Below are positions 23,501-34,875 of a DNA stretch of 64,000 bases, piece by piece. Source of the DNA: Hirudinaria manillensis (lineage: Eukaryota > Annelida > Clitellata > Hirudinida > Hirudinidae); assembly GCA_034509925.1 (NCBI GenBank), contig CM067538.1, positions 3,153,001 through 3,217,000 of the forward strand, read 5' to 3'. The translations under genes and the position numbers were made by a program. Under the pieces are notes generated by a model, which did not search any database, was not told the origin of the DNA, and saw only the letters and a program-made list of their open reading frames with translations. The first letter of the stretch is position 1. Each line of letters starts with the position of its first letter.

Positions 23501-26500
23501 GTGTAGAATAACTAACATCAAGTTCTGGAGTTACTCTGAGCCTGTGATGCACAGAAGCCTGCAGCTGCTCAATGATCTCTCAATTGGTTATAGCAGCCTG
23601 AGGAAGATTGTCAAACTGGAGGAAATACATTTTCTGCTTGAAAATCATACCGTTAGTGTCCCGTTATGAGCCGATGTTGAGAATTAAACTTTCATTATTA
23701 ATTAAATGTGAAAATCAAAATTGCAAAATTGTAAGTCTCGTTTGCCGCTGAAATGCGACGATTCGATTTTTATCGTCTAGATTTTGCCGCCATCTTGATT
23801 TTAAGTCCGATAATATCACAATAAATCCAGGGGGAATGCTTTGCATTTCTTGACACGAGCAACACCTCGAAACTGGAGATCATGAAATCGAGGACCATAT
23901 TCTACAAGGCCATAACTCGTCTGCTCGTTGCTGATCTCGGGGAGGATGAGGAACGGTTTGATGCGTTCATGAAGCCATTGAAAAGTTCGTTCACTTCCTC
24001 TATGTTTAAATTTGCAGACTCCCTAAAATTCCGTCATTGTCGTCATCGTTGTCATCGTGTCATCTGATTTCTGATCCTCAATTTCGCTTCCTCTATGTTT
24101 TCTCTACGGACTGCCTGACTAAATACTTGGAATGATGAAGCAATAACCTCTGAATTTTACAGAACATAATTGAGAGGAAAGCGACGTACGGGATGACTCG
24201 ATAAGATAATCAACGACATGCGTGCCATTTATTCTTCCTATTTAATGGATTAGCTTATTTGTCATCATTGTCATCGTCATCATCATCATCATCATCATCA
24301 TGTCATCTGATTTCTTGCAGGAAGCTTTGACAAATTGGAGCAGTTGATGATGTACGACCCTCTCAGTACTGATGAGTTCAAGGTTAAGTGACATTCGTTA
24401 AACTGGAATTTATCATTATTTTTTAATTAATTTATTTATTAATGATCCACAGAAATTGATCATCGGCCTGGCGAGAGATCTGACGGGCATTGCTTTCTCA
24501 CTGAACACAAAGAGTTGTTTCACCATGTTCTACAGTTGGTTGTATCCTTTAAAGCCAACAAAAAAAGCTTTAAAAGTTTGGTTAGGGTTATGGTTAGGGT
24601 TAGGGTTAGGGTTAGGGTTATGGTTAGGGTTATGGTTAGGGTTAGGGTTAGGGTTATGGTTAGGGTTACAAATTGCTAGAAATGCAAAACTGAGTCTTTA
24701 CGTGTATTTATGTTTACATGCGTGACATTGTATTTACTTCTGGCGATGATCGTTGCCATGGCAATTTGAATGGTGACATTAAAGATTATAATTTCAAAGG
24801 GCATTGTAAGCCCTCCCATTGTTTTGTTACGTTTTCCTTTAACGGATCGATCCAGTTTTCCTCGTTATTCCTGTGCAATGACCAAAGTTCTTGACATGTT
24901 CCACTTTGACACTGCTGTTACAACTCCTATATTGAGGTTGTACCAGGAGATAGCCCACAACAGGTAAGATGTAATGTGGTTAATAATAATAATAATAATA
25001 ATAATAATGATAATAAAAATAATAGTAATAATAACAATAATAATCTATATAAATAAAAATGCAGTGTGTGTTTTTAACATGCAAATGTTCTCTGAAAGTA
25101 CTTGACCAATTGCTTTGAAATTTTGACACAACATAGTAGTCGATCAGGGGAGTGTTTGTATACATATTTCATATGTATGCCACAACTGTATCATGTAAAA
25201 ATATGCTTTTTTCGAAAATTCTGCCATCTTGCCACGATAACGTCATGGCCTGATCTGTATAAATAAACTTGACATTAAAAAGCTCAAACTATCGTAACCC
25301 TCATGCAAATTTGTGAAATTGTAAAAATAAACATATTTGAAAATTTCTTTCTTATAAAATTAATCAGACCGAGCCACAGCAACGCGTGGCTGGGCACCGC
25401 TAGTAGTAATAATAATAATAATAATTCACATTTGTGAATTATGTTACTTCTACTTAATTACAATTTAAGTTTAATGACAAAGTGTTCCCATAAATCAAGG
25501 TCTCAAAGGCTGCAGTTCGATGTTTCTTCTCCAAACGGAATCCTCCTCTTCAGGGAAATAAGCAAAGTCATAGTCTGCTATGGTAGGTTGTGTCAAGATT
25601 TTTGCTTTTTCCTGATTTCTGTTTAACATGTCCTAGAATGACCTATTTTGAAGCATTAGGCAAGAGCCAGATATAGAAATTACGAATTTATAAAGATCAT
25701 TAAAGGTCAACCGAATGCTCATTAGTTGTAGGTTAAGCAGTTAATTAATTATCTGGTACTTGATGTTGTAATTATCAGTTAAAAATTAGTTAATCGTACC
25801 TGAAGGTAATGTTTGGAAAGGGATGTGGATTATTAATGACATTAATAATAAAGAATAATTTTAAATTATTTGACGGACCTCTAGGTTCCCACCTGTTGAA
25901 CAAAGTCGATGTGCCGGAGGATAAGTTGTACCCACTCAAGTGAATTGCTTTATTTTCAAGCTCTGAATTGAATATAATTTATTATATTATATGTAATATT
26001 TATTATTATTATATTTTGAATTATATGTCTTGTTTATTTATATCTATACTCTTTTATTTGGATTACATAACTTGTGCGTTCAATGCAGGTTAAAGGGGAT
26101 CTCCATTTGCTTTCATATCTTAAAATTGGCTCTTTCTGGGAATTATGTGAATTTTGGTGTTTTCAAGTTATATGGCGATCCAGCCCTGAATAATGTTCTT
26201 GAAATGTTTATCAAACTTTTGCTCTCTGCTGGTCTCAAGGAAATCATGGTTTGTTATCAATTATATATCTGTTATCAATGGTCTTGTATTATGATGTCTG
26301 CTTCTATTATGTTGCTACTAAGAAGGAAATCTCTGATGCAATTTCTTTTACAAATTATCTATGTCTTTTTAGAGTTATCCGAAGTTGACCTTGTCATATT
26401 ACGCTTTGTTGGAAAGCCTCGCTCAGGATCATCTGTGTTTTATTTCGCGGTTGGAGCCAAACATCCTTCTCTACCTGTTGTCCACCATATCCGAGGGGCT

Positions 26501-27396
26501 CGGCTCTTTGGGTATCATTGACAATCGTTTCTAATGTTTGAATTGTTAATAATTAATAGCTTTTGTATTTCTCTTGGTAGACTCTGTTGTCATTACAAGT
26601 TGTTGTGCCTCACTGGACAACATTATGACTCACATTTACAAAGTCTATACCAAAAAGATCAGGCCCGGGGAGGTTGCTGAAGAGAACACTTTGGTCAACC
26701 TGCACAGTGCCGACCCAAATGCCTTCAGACAGGTCCGCCTTTTATAGTATTTATAGTAATAACTGAAGTAGTTATTTTGGCAGGACTTATTCCAGTTTGC
26801 AATTAAACAAAATTTAATAATTTAATGATTTAAATTTAATATGATACAAAAATAGGATGTTTCTAAATTTACATTCTTTGTGTTTTTGGAACAGATTCTC
26901 TCAACTATCCTCAATGCGGTTATTTTTGAGGAATGCAGAAACCAATGGTCAATGACAAGACCCCTTTTTTCATTGATACTTCTCAATGAAGAGGTGAGTT
27001 TACTTGAGAGAATTTTTAAGCTTTGTACTTTTACTTATTATTATTATTATATACATGTGGTTCAATTCCGTACAATAATATTTAATATTTTCGTGTTAAT
27101 ATTTGTATTTCATGTCGACACACAGTATTACAATTCATTGAAACAAGAAATAGTTCAGAGCTATAGCTCTGAGAAGCAGGGCGCTGTGGCTCAGTCGCTC
27201 GACAACATCATGGATGGAGTTGAAAAAAATCTTCTCACGAAGAATAGAGACAGGTATGACCAGTAATTGATTGGAGTTCATAACTGGAATTCAAAACCCA
27301 ACTTTTGCCAGATTCACACACAATTTGACTGTTCTGAGGCAGGAGATTTCAAACATCATGAAACGAGAAGTCTTTGCCAATAATTCCATGTTTTGA
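16597..27396 (+). CDS. XPO7: Exportin-7 (RanBP16), importin-beta family nuclear transport receptor, 1074 aa
   Basis: RanGTP-binding exportin/importin made of HEAT repeats. Exons: 16597-16611, 18019-18165, 18282-18375, 18479-18549, 18638-18721, 19631-19708, 19782-19922, 20027-20153, 20317-20387, 20727-20846, 20923-21069, 21197-21369, 21454-21511, 21592-21715, 21900-22005, 22136-22271, 23335-23408, 23507-23651, 23831-23984, 24321-24382, 24453-24541, 24856-24963, 25500-25582, 25885-25939, 26089-26248, 26373-26511, 26581-26732, 26895-26993, 27126-27253 and 27312-27396. All phases agree; the total is close to the 1087 aa I recall for human XPO7. Diagnostic stretches include [58 protein letters not shown] and [13 protein letters not shown]. 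The first coding exon (MDDNQ only) is inferred from position, frame and the similarly short human start. Introns 5, 16, 21 and 22 hold mobile or simple repeats. A weak ATTAAA lies at 27528-27533. Confidence 0.95.
19028..19295 (+). mobile_element. Non-autonomous Helitron-like element, copy 1
   Basis: Begins TCTATATAAATAAAAATG after an A and can be aligned with the copy at 25044 over about 210 bases, including the ATGCAAATGTTCTCTGAAAG block and the CATCTTGCCA.GATAACGTCA block. It may end at CTAG (19292-19295) followed by T, which fits Helitron A^T insertion, but the last 50 bases differ from copy 2 and no clear hairpin is seen, so the 3' end is uncertain. No coding capacity. Lies in XPO7 intron 5. 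Confidence 0.6.
19413..19592. repeat. 90-base tandem duplication
   Basis: Two adjacent copies (19413-19502 and 19503-19592) differ at only a few bases. Both start ATTTATCAAAATTTAACTTT and contain CAATGGTAGCTTTGTG. They lie in XPO7 intron 5, just upstream of exon 6 (19631). Confidence 0.9.
20437..20514. repeat. (ATT)n microsatellite, about 26 units
   Basis: Uninterrupted ATT trinucleotide run in XPO7 intron 9. The open frames across it (poly-Ile) are not genes. Confidence 0.95.
20689..20748 (+). repeat. 30-base duplication of a 3' splice site
   Basis: The sequence TATTTCAGATACTCTTATGC occurs at 20689-20708 and again at 20719-20738. Both copies carry an AG acceptor for XPO7 exon 10. Only the second (exon from 20727) stays open; use of the first would add ten codons including a TAA. 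Confidence 0.85.
22685..23230 (-). mobile_element. 5'-truncated LINE tail (CR1/L2-like), antisense in XPO7 intron 16
   Basis: The minus-strand frame 23215-22739 encodes the region that follows the reverse transcriptase core in CR1/L2-type LINEs: [55 protein letters not shown] and [13 protein letters not shown]. The frame is open over 158 codons, so the copy may be young. The element is strongly 5'-truncated, with no endonuclease and no RT catalytic motif. A short GC-rich 3' UTR (22685-22738, containing GGCCGTTGGCCCGTGC on the minus strand) and an AAATAAATTC-like tail near 22650-22680 mark its 3' end. Confidence 0.85.
24581..24668 (+). repeat. Interstitial TTAGGG/TTATGG array
   Basis: About fourteen hexamers of GGTTAG mixed with GGTTAT in XPO7 intron 21, about 40 bases past exon 21. 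TTAGGG is the ancestral animal telomere repeat. This is an interstitial telomere-like tract with a regular single-base variant. Confidence 0.9.
24983..25043. repeat. (TAA)n-rich microsatellite flanking a Helitron-like element
   Basis: Interrupted TAA repeats run up to the 5' end of the Helitron-like element at 25044. More TAA units follow its 3' end (25404-25424), so the element appears to have inserted into a TAA tract. Confidence 0.85.
25044..25403 (+). mobile_element. Non-autonomous Helitron, 360 bp, copy 2
   Basis: 5' end TCTATATAAATAAAAATG, preceded by A. The 3' end is CTAG, followed by T. A 6-bp stem (AGCCAC 25372-25377 with GTGGCT 25386-25391) ends 12 bases before the 3' terminus. These are the Helitron hallmarks: TC start, subterminal hairpin, CTRR end, insertion between A and T and no target-site duplication. 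No ORF. Lies in XPO7 intron 22, in a TAA tract. Confidence 0.8.
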
Positions 27397-27972
27397 TATT
27401 AGATTGATGCAGTTTAGGAGCAACAAGGAAGCTCTCTGCATAAAGCTTTCCAGTTGTTGCACCCTGAACCTAACAGCCTTTTCCTTATAATGTCACAAAC
27501 CGTGTCCATTCTGAACAGTTGTCAAAAATTAAAAATTTTCATAATCACTTTTGTGTTTTTGTAATTTCTGAAGGACATTTAATTTGTTGAAAGTTGGATT
27601 GTGTATAGATATAAGCTGATTAATTTTGTAGAGGTGGTCTGATGCCCATGTAACTTAATTCTGTGGGATGAAGAGAGTGCAAGGTCTAAACCTTAGGCAT
27701 GGCTCTTGTATAGGGTACGTCGGGGGTGGGTGTCGCATTCTTAAGACCTATGAGCTCAGATAATTACCGGGATCTAGAAAAAAATTAACATGGATCTTAA
27801 CATTCAAACTTCTTAAATTTCATTCAGAAATTAATTCGCTGGTGGAGCAAGACAAAATGCTGCCAATTCGATTCACTTTTAAACGATGTTTAGAAAATTA
27901 AGAACAACACACTGATCTTTACAATGGCAGTGAATTTATGGCTGTGAAGTTTTCAATCTTTAGTTTATAGCT
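27397..27972. other. Short intergenic region XPO7-GABPB
   Basis: 576 bases between the XPO7 stop and the GABPB-like start codon. It must contain the XPO7 3' UTR and the promoter of the next gene unless that gene has an upstream non-coding exon. TTTATAG just before 27971 could be a 3' splice site two bases before the ATG. No TATA box was recognised. Confidence 0.4.
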
Positions 27973-29826
27973 ATGTCCTTTGTGGAACTGGGGAAACAAT
28001 TGTTGGAGGCCGCTAAAAATGGGTCACTTGAGGACGTCCGAACGCTTATGTTCAACGGAGCTCCATTTACGACTGATTGGGTTTGTTAATTGACTAGACA
28101 TTTTAAAAGTTGTTACGAACGAATTGTTGACAATTACGTAAATGCACCGAGGCAAAAGTGACTTAGTTTGATGGTTTATTTGATTACTTGTGCTATGTTG
28201 TAACATACTATTTCTATTTCATTAGCTTGGAACTTCACCACTGCACTACGCCGCACAGAACGGACAGTATGAGATGGTAGATGTGCTTTTGAAAGCAGGT
28301 TTAAGTCGTGATGCTAGAACAAAGGTGGATCGAACACCTCTGCATTATGCCTCTCAAGAAGGACACAGTGAAATTGTTTCACTTTTAATATGGTATGGAG
28401 CTGATGTTGAAGCCAAAGATATGGTATGAATTGGAAGTTGAACATTCGCCATATTTGAATTTGATTATTAAATTATTTTGATAATTGTATCTTTACTGAA
28501 GTTAAAAATGACTCCTCTGCATTGGGCAGTCGAAAAGGGCCATGTTGATGTAGTGCAAATACTTCTGGCACATGGAGCCACAGCCAATGGAATGAATAAG
28601 GTAACTTTTTAAGAGCTCTTAATTTCAAATACACCAAATTGTCTTTCTTGTTTTGTGACTTTAGAATTTTAGAATGACCTTTATATTTACAATTCCAGTT
28701 TGACAAAACACCTCTCGACATAGCCGTATCAAACAGAAGGGCGGACATTGCCGAGATGCTGCAGCTGAGCTTCGTTGGTTTTTTTTCAATTTGTGCAAAT
28801 ATTGCTTTCCATAAAAATTAAAAAATAGTGCCCATGCAACATGTTTTGTTTGTAAAACAAATTTTTTTGGCTCTAGCCATTTATGTAACATTTGACATTT
28901 ATCGGTAATCTATTATTGTTATATCTAATGGTTTTATTACTGACGAACTGACCATTAACAGAATGGTGGAAATCCGCTAGAAGTGAATCCCGAGACCGTG
29001 ATAGAAGAAGTGACAACTTCAGAAAATGACGTCTCCTGTTTCGTCTCTCAGAACATCAATTGTTCGGGTTTGTTTTTTATTCCTAGTTAACCTGTTCTTT
29101 ATGTAGTCGTTTTGAAATTCATTGAAGACAAAGCAGAAACTCTGACGTGGCTCGACCCCGGCGGCTCGGCAGACTCCGCAGTGCTCGACGGCAACCAGAT
29201 GTTCATTTTGACAGGTACGTCGTTGCAATCATCTTTTGCTTTCCAGGCAGGCTAGGCGGGCCCACTGTTTACGTCGCCATGGAATGTTTTGATTAAATTC
29301 TCTTGACTGTCGATAACATATGATTTTCATTCTTTTGTTCGTCCATTTTTTGAGGGTAATGAACGAACTCCTGGTCATTGCATGTCCTCGGCAAGACAAA
29401 TTACTTGCACATGGTAATGTCACCTCAATCAGCTGAGCCCCAGTTAATATTAATAATAATTTAATAGTTATGGTTATATTAATAATAATTTGCAAGGTGC
29501 CACGTGCATACCATCAATTCTTGTCCTTAATCAGCCAATATACAAATTACTATTACTATATGTTTCTGTTTTGCTAATGTTATTATAATGAAAATGATTG
29601 CTATTATTTACATTACATTACAATTATTTAGTCCATTTATTTGTTTAACTATTCATAAAACTTTATTATTGTTATAATATATTATTATGTTATTACTTAT
29701 TATCATCATAATATATTATTATTATTCATTACCTCAAATGTCATGTTTTTATTTCATTTTGAAGATGCAGGAAAATTGGCACTGAAGACTCTGAAATGCG
29801 AAAATACACTCAATGACATCGTTTGA
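27973..29826 (+). CDS. GABPB: GA-binding protein beta-like ankyrin-repeat transcription factor subunit, 251 aa
   Basis: Seven exons: 27973-28080, 28226-28423, 28502-28600, 28699-28773, 28962-29067, 29107-29214 and 29765-29826. The N-terminus closely tracks vertebrate [82 protein letters not shown] and [20 protein letters not shown]. That is four to five ankyrin repeats, the part that binds the ETS protein GABPA. The acidic/hydrophobic C-terminal part (residues about 161-251) ends [10 protein letters not shown]. The C-terminal leucine zipper that lets vertebrate GABPB1 form a heterotetramer is not seen, so this product would form only a GABPA-GABPB dimer, unless an alternative 3' exon exists. 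Acceptors for exons 3 and 7 are weak (ACTGAAG, TTTGAAG). Confidence 0.88.
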
Positions 29827-29882
29827 CTAGCGTGACATTTTATATTCCACTGTGATGTTGACCGACAAAATAATCTTATGTA

Positions 29883-29888
29883 AATAAA
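29883..29888 (+). terminator. Poly(A) signal of the GABPB-like gene
   Basis: AATAAA 57 bases after the stop codon. Confidence 0.65.
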
Positions 29889-31914
29889 CAATTCATGCCG
29901 TTCTCTTTGTACTCAATTTGGTCTGATTATGTCACTTAAATTGGTATACAACCAATTCGAGCGTGATTAGTAATGGGATGCAGAAATGAATCCGCTGATA
30001 AATATTTTCGTGGGTTTCGTCAGAGTTGTTGACGTGAGTTCTTGGAATAAATGGCCCGCCCAAGAATGGATCTGAAATCTGACCGCTTCGTTTATTGTCT
30101 AGGATTTTAAGAAAAATATTCGCGTCTATTACAGGGGATGGAATCGACGTTTATAATGGAATATTAAAGTTGTTTCGTAATGGCCTTTGAAGATGGCATC
30201 TTGAATGCCGTCTTGACGAACGTTAGATTGTGTTTCGAAAACGCTTTTGCTGCGGAGTTTATTGGTTAATTGGGTCCCTGAGGAATTTTCACTTCATTGG
30301 CTTTGAAATATTTCGTTTTGAAATCAAAAGAGTGCTAAGGTTGGCATTAGCAACAAACATAATTTGCTTGGAATACCTTTTATCAAATATTTTGGCGTAA
30401 CTTGTCTCTTAGTGCCATTTCACAAGTATCACTTAACTTCTCAATTAACTAATTATTCTCATGAAGTTCACTCATAAATGCTATTTTATAATCCTTTTAA
30501 AGTACATGTACCGTTTTCAATTCAAAAATCTGTGTTTTAATCAGGTTTACTTCTAAGGGAAGCCTAAACACCGCTAGCGTTACAAGTTTCAATTTTTTTT
30601 CTGAAATATCAAATTGCTATTTTAAAAAGTTATTTAACCTCTAGCAATAACTATGACGCATTTGATATCGGGAGGTGTGCTTTATACCCTGACATCTCCA
30701 ATTTCATCAAAAAGCTTTCCCTTTTAAGGTTTTAATAGAGTTTGGCGCGACTGTCAAACTTTCATAAAATATGGAACTCCACGATAAAATGACCTAAGAT
30801 CCGTTGCAATGCAAGCCTAAGTCAAATCATCTTGGCAGATGATTTACAAACAACTTCAATTTTTTGAATGCGAATCCCCAGCGGCTGCGAAATCCCGGTA
30901 CCGGAAGCAGGTGAAGGAATTGCAGGATTACAGGTCACATTCCCGTTGACTTCCGTACCGAAGAACAGGAAACAGTTTAGCGCGTTATTATAAAGAGTAA
31001 ACTGACCTCAAATATGCAATGAATATAAATGCTAAATAAACAAACAAATAAATAAGTAAATAAATACATAAATAAATAAATATAATGAGTTAATCGGTTG
31101 CTTTGTTATAATTTTCGTCGTCATATATTTTTAATGCCAACTTCCTTTTAATATAATATTTAATAATTAGACCACCAAAGGTACTCATGAGCATGAATCC
31201 TATACAAAGGTAAACGGAAGTAGTCAATTCTTCCGGACGAAAATGAAACTTTTGACTAAAAATTATTTTGAGAATAAATTAAATTATTATCAGAGAAATT
31301 TAATTGGATTGCAATCACATTATTATAATTATTCATTTTAATATATTTAAATTATCAATTACATTTTTAAAATATCGCTTAATTACTCAGGAAATCTGAC
31401 GATAAAATCGATCTTTAAAACTCGGCAAGGTCAGAAAACGCATTTTATTAATACGCATTTTAGAAAGCGTAAAATGATTTTTATGACGGACGTTATACAA
31501 AGCTGAGGTGAGAAAGTATTCTGGCACGACAAGCCAGAAAAATATAAGAAATAAAAAATTAATGGCAAAATAACAAAGGAAAAAAAAATCTTAAAATATG
31601 AACCGCATAAAGAGAAGCTAAAATCTAAAACCAGGAGAACCATTTCCGAGGAATAAAATGCAGCTTTGAAATAAAAAAAACCAACTGAAGGCAACTCAAA
31701 GCAGCAATTCAACATGGCAACTCAACATGGCAGCCCATCATAGCAACTCAACATAGCAACACAACATAACAACCCAAAATCAAAGCCTTGTGAGAAACGA
31801 TAAATACTAATATTATAAATAATATAAAACTCTGAATTATTTTCATTGAAAATCGATCAAAAATAAACACTTTTAACGGGCGAAAAGCAACTGTGGTAAC
31901 AACAACAACAACAT

Positions 31915-31915
31915 A

Positions 31916-31969
<54 letters not shown>

Positions 31970-31972
31970 CGA
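31915..31972. repeat. (TAA)n microsatellite
   Basis: Uninterrupted TAA repeat of about 17 units in intergenic DNA. Confidence 0.9.
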
Positions 31973-32633
31973 AATCTAAAGTAACATAATATACAATAAT
32001 GATCTCATCAGTGCTTAACGACTAATAGTTATTTTAAAACATTATTTTTTGCCTTGACGTATCGAATGGATTAAATGGGATTAAATAAATAAGAATAAAA
32101 TAAAGAAATGTTTTGCCTGAAAATCCAAACGTGGCTCTTGTTCATGAACCGCCTCGGAGCGTGAAAATCGAATGAAAATGTCTTAAATTAATTCGTGCTT
32201 TTTTTTTATGGCACCTGAGGTTAAATATTAGAATTTATTAAATTTTTTTTCCGTGAAATTAAGTGAATGATTTTCATTTTTCGCCTGCAGGTGGCCGCAC
32301 GGGTGTCCTTCCTGCATGCGGCAGTAATGGCAACAGTCGTTTATGTGTCGTGTCGTGTTCGATACTCAGCCTGCAACGCCAGAGAGCCCCTCGGATGGGG
32401 GCGCTATACAAATGGGGATCGATTAACAAGTGCCCATTAAAGGGAACGTAGGGTATTCAAGTGATCGTCTGTATACAAACACGATCACAAATACCATTAC
32501 AAATACTACGATTACAAATACGATTGATTTGATTTTATGGCAACGCTGTTTTTCAATATTTGTATTTTCAATACAATTGAAATTTAAATCAAAAATTTGG
32601 CGTTGTGATTTATATGCGAAGAGCAATGATGTC

Positions 32634-32806
32634 GATGACGATTATTATGATTATTGTTATTATTATTATTTTATTTTTTATTTTTAAATTGTGAGTGGGA
32701 GACGATGACGATGACGATTATTATTATTGTTATTATTATTATTATTATTTTATTTTTTATTTTTTATTTTTAAATTGTGAGTGGGAGACGATGACGATTA
32801 TTATTA

Positions 32807-32877
<71 letters not shown>

Positions 32878-32910
32878 TTATTTTTTATTTTTAAATTGTG
32901 AGTGGGAGAC
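32634..32910. repeat. Compound minisatellite built around (ATT)n
   Basis: The block TTTTATTTTTAAATTGTGAG followed by TGGGAGACGATGACG occurs three times (near 32670, 32755 and 32880), each preceded by an ATT array of different length. The third array has about 20 units. The last copy loses the GATGACG part. Confidence 0.85.
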
Positions 32911-33496
32911 TTCCAAGCCCGAAGGATGCTGTGTCGTGATGACTCCTTTGAATGCATTCAATTTACGGATTTAAGATTTCTCAGCTCGAAAATGTTCGAA
33001 AATGAACAAAAGAAAGGCCATCTCAGCCCTAAAAGGAACGCTTTGACACTTTAATTAACATTCAGAAATTGAGAAAATTAAAATTCCTGCCTCCAATTCC
33101 TTTGATTGCTTTGTTTGGATAAGTTTTGATTTCGAAATATTTGCCATTTCGAGAGAAATCCATTTGCGATAAATCGATCGGCAGTGACTTGAGAATGGTT
33201 TCCTGAATAAATTCCAATGCTTTCATGAATATCACTTTTCAAAAGCAGCGCAAATGAGTAATTGAATGCTTCCAAAGCCGAAGTCGCAGAATTACTGAGG
33301 TCGTGTGAATGAATTTATTAATTAATATTATTATTATTAATTATTAATAATATTAAATAATTGGCTTAAATCATCGCCTGAAATCGTGCATTTTAATCCA
33401 CGTTATTTAATAAAATTTATTACTTAAAATTGCAACAATTCATTTCTTTCTGGAGTGGTTTCCGCAACAATAAACGAAAGGCCGTACAGAATTAAT

Positions 33497-33500
33497 TGGG

Positions 33501-33588
<88 letters not shown>
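33497..33588. repeat. (TAA)n microsatellite
   Basis: About 25-30 TAA units with a single ACT interruption near 33575. Confidence 0.9.
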
Positions 33589-33590
<2 letters not shown>

Positions 33591-34735
33591 TGATTAATTA
33601 ATAACAACAATAATTGATATATATATACTATTAATTACCATAAATTTCGCTTCGGGCGGTGCAAAAAATATTTTGTTTTTTGCTTTCCTGCGGCAGAACT
33701 TTGGAACAATCGCGAAAAGTCGTTTTATGTGTCACTGTCAAGGGATGTTTATTCGTAGAAAATATTCCTTCCCACGTTCGATTCATCATTTCGTACATTT
33801 TTTTTATTTGCATGAAAATATAAAATATGTATTTATTTATTTATTTATATTTATATTTATGTACGTACACGTACACACGGACGCGTAGCTCATAAGCTCG
33901 GCATAAAATTTCATTTCCATTTGGAAATCAATATCGTCAATTTATCGTATCCATTCACTCGACAACCATTTGAGGATGTTGCGTGTTCAACAGTGCGATG
34001 ATGATAATGATAATAATGATGATGATGATGATAATGATGACGACGGGTCGTTATTGATAATGATGACGAGAATAAAGATGATAAGACGATATCGAAGGAA
34101 ATGATTACCTTAAGAATTATTTACAATACTGTGAGGAGAAAGAAATGTGCTGGAGACGATAAAATCCGTCTGTGAATCGTTGATTCGCAAACGGATTCAT
34201 TTAACGTTGGACTGTCGATGTTCACAGATGTTGTTCGATGCGAAACAAACACGGCACGACTGACATTTACATCTCCGTCTTTTCCAGGCGTCCTGGCGGA
34301 GCTGGAGAAGCCGAACTTTATTAATTTCAGCGAAAACTGAGAGAAAGCTTTTTACTATGAAATTGATGGCAAAATCACCTGCGCGAATAGTTCCTTCTCG
34401 GAAGGACGGGGAATGGAATGGTTTTGCAAATGGAAAGGATGATGGATCGAAGAATAAAAAGAAATTACTCCCGACAGCCACCTGCCCCGAGAACGTGCTG
34501 AGACGTAAAATTTGAGTCTCGATGTCGCATTTCCGAGCGAGATTCAGAAAATGGTTAAAAAAGAAAGAAAAAAAAAACTCTAAAAATCATTTTTAAACGC
34601 GGACCAATCGTTTGGCTCTTTTGAAGGGAGTTGAAGGGCGAAGTCGCGGTTGACGGGGAATAAACAGCCCGTTGGATAAAATATTTTATCGCCGCGAAAA
34701 GTAGGTCTGAAATTTGTTGTGCCTGATTCTGTCAA

Positions 34736-34741
34736 TTTATT
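34736..34741 (-). terminator. Poly(A) signal of the intronless secreted-protein gene
   Basis: AATAAA on the minus strand, about 135 bases past the stop codon at 34876-34878. Confidence 0.45.
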
Positions 34742-34875
34742 CTCTGCCTCGGAAGCAAAGATTCATAATTTCTAAATATATCTTCGTGATGAGAAATAAT
34801 GCTCCCGTGCTCAGTTTAAACGAATTTTTTTCTCCGAGGAAAACAAATTACCTAGCCCAGTAAAGTGAGGCTTAT

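Larger units (their letters stand above)
29889..34735. other. Gene-poor region with many ATT/TAA microsatellites
   Basis: No exon-like stretch with a recognisable product. It contains TAA/ATT arrays (31915-31970, 32640-32880, 33497-33588), CAT/GAT-type repeats near 34000-34060 and a GC-richer patch at 32285-32420 of unknown nature. Short open frames here have no family motifs. Confidence 0.5.

Noticed and set aside
24456-24725. Open frame with [10 protein letters not shown] repeats
   Set aside because: It is the XPO7 exon 21 frame running through the TTAGGG array in the intron.
32263-32451. GC-richer patch with an acceptor-like CGCCTGCAG and a short frame
   Set aside because: Could be an exon, but no partner exon, phase or family motif supports it.
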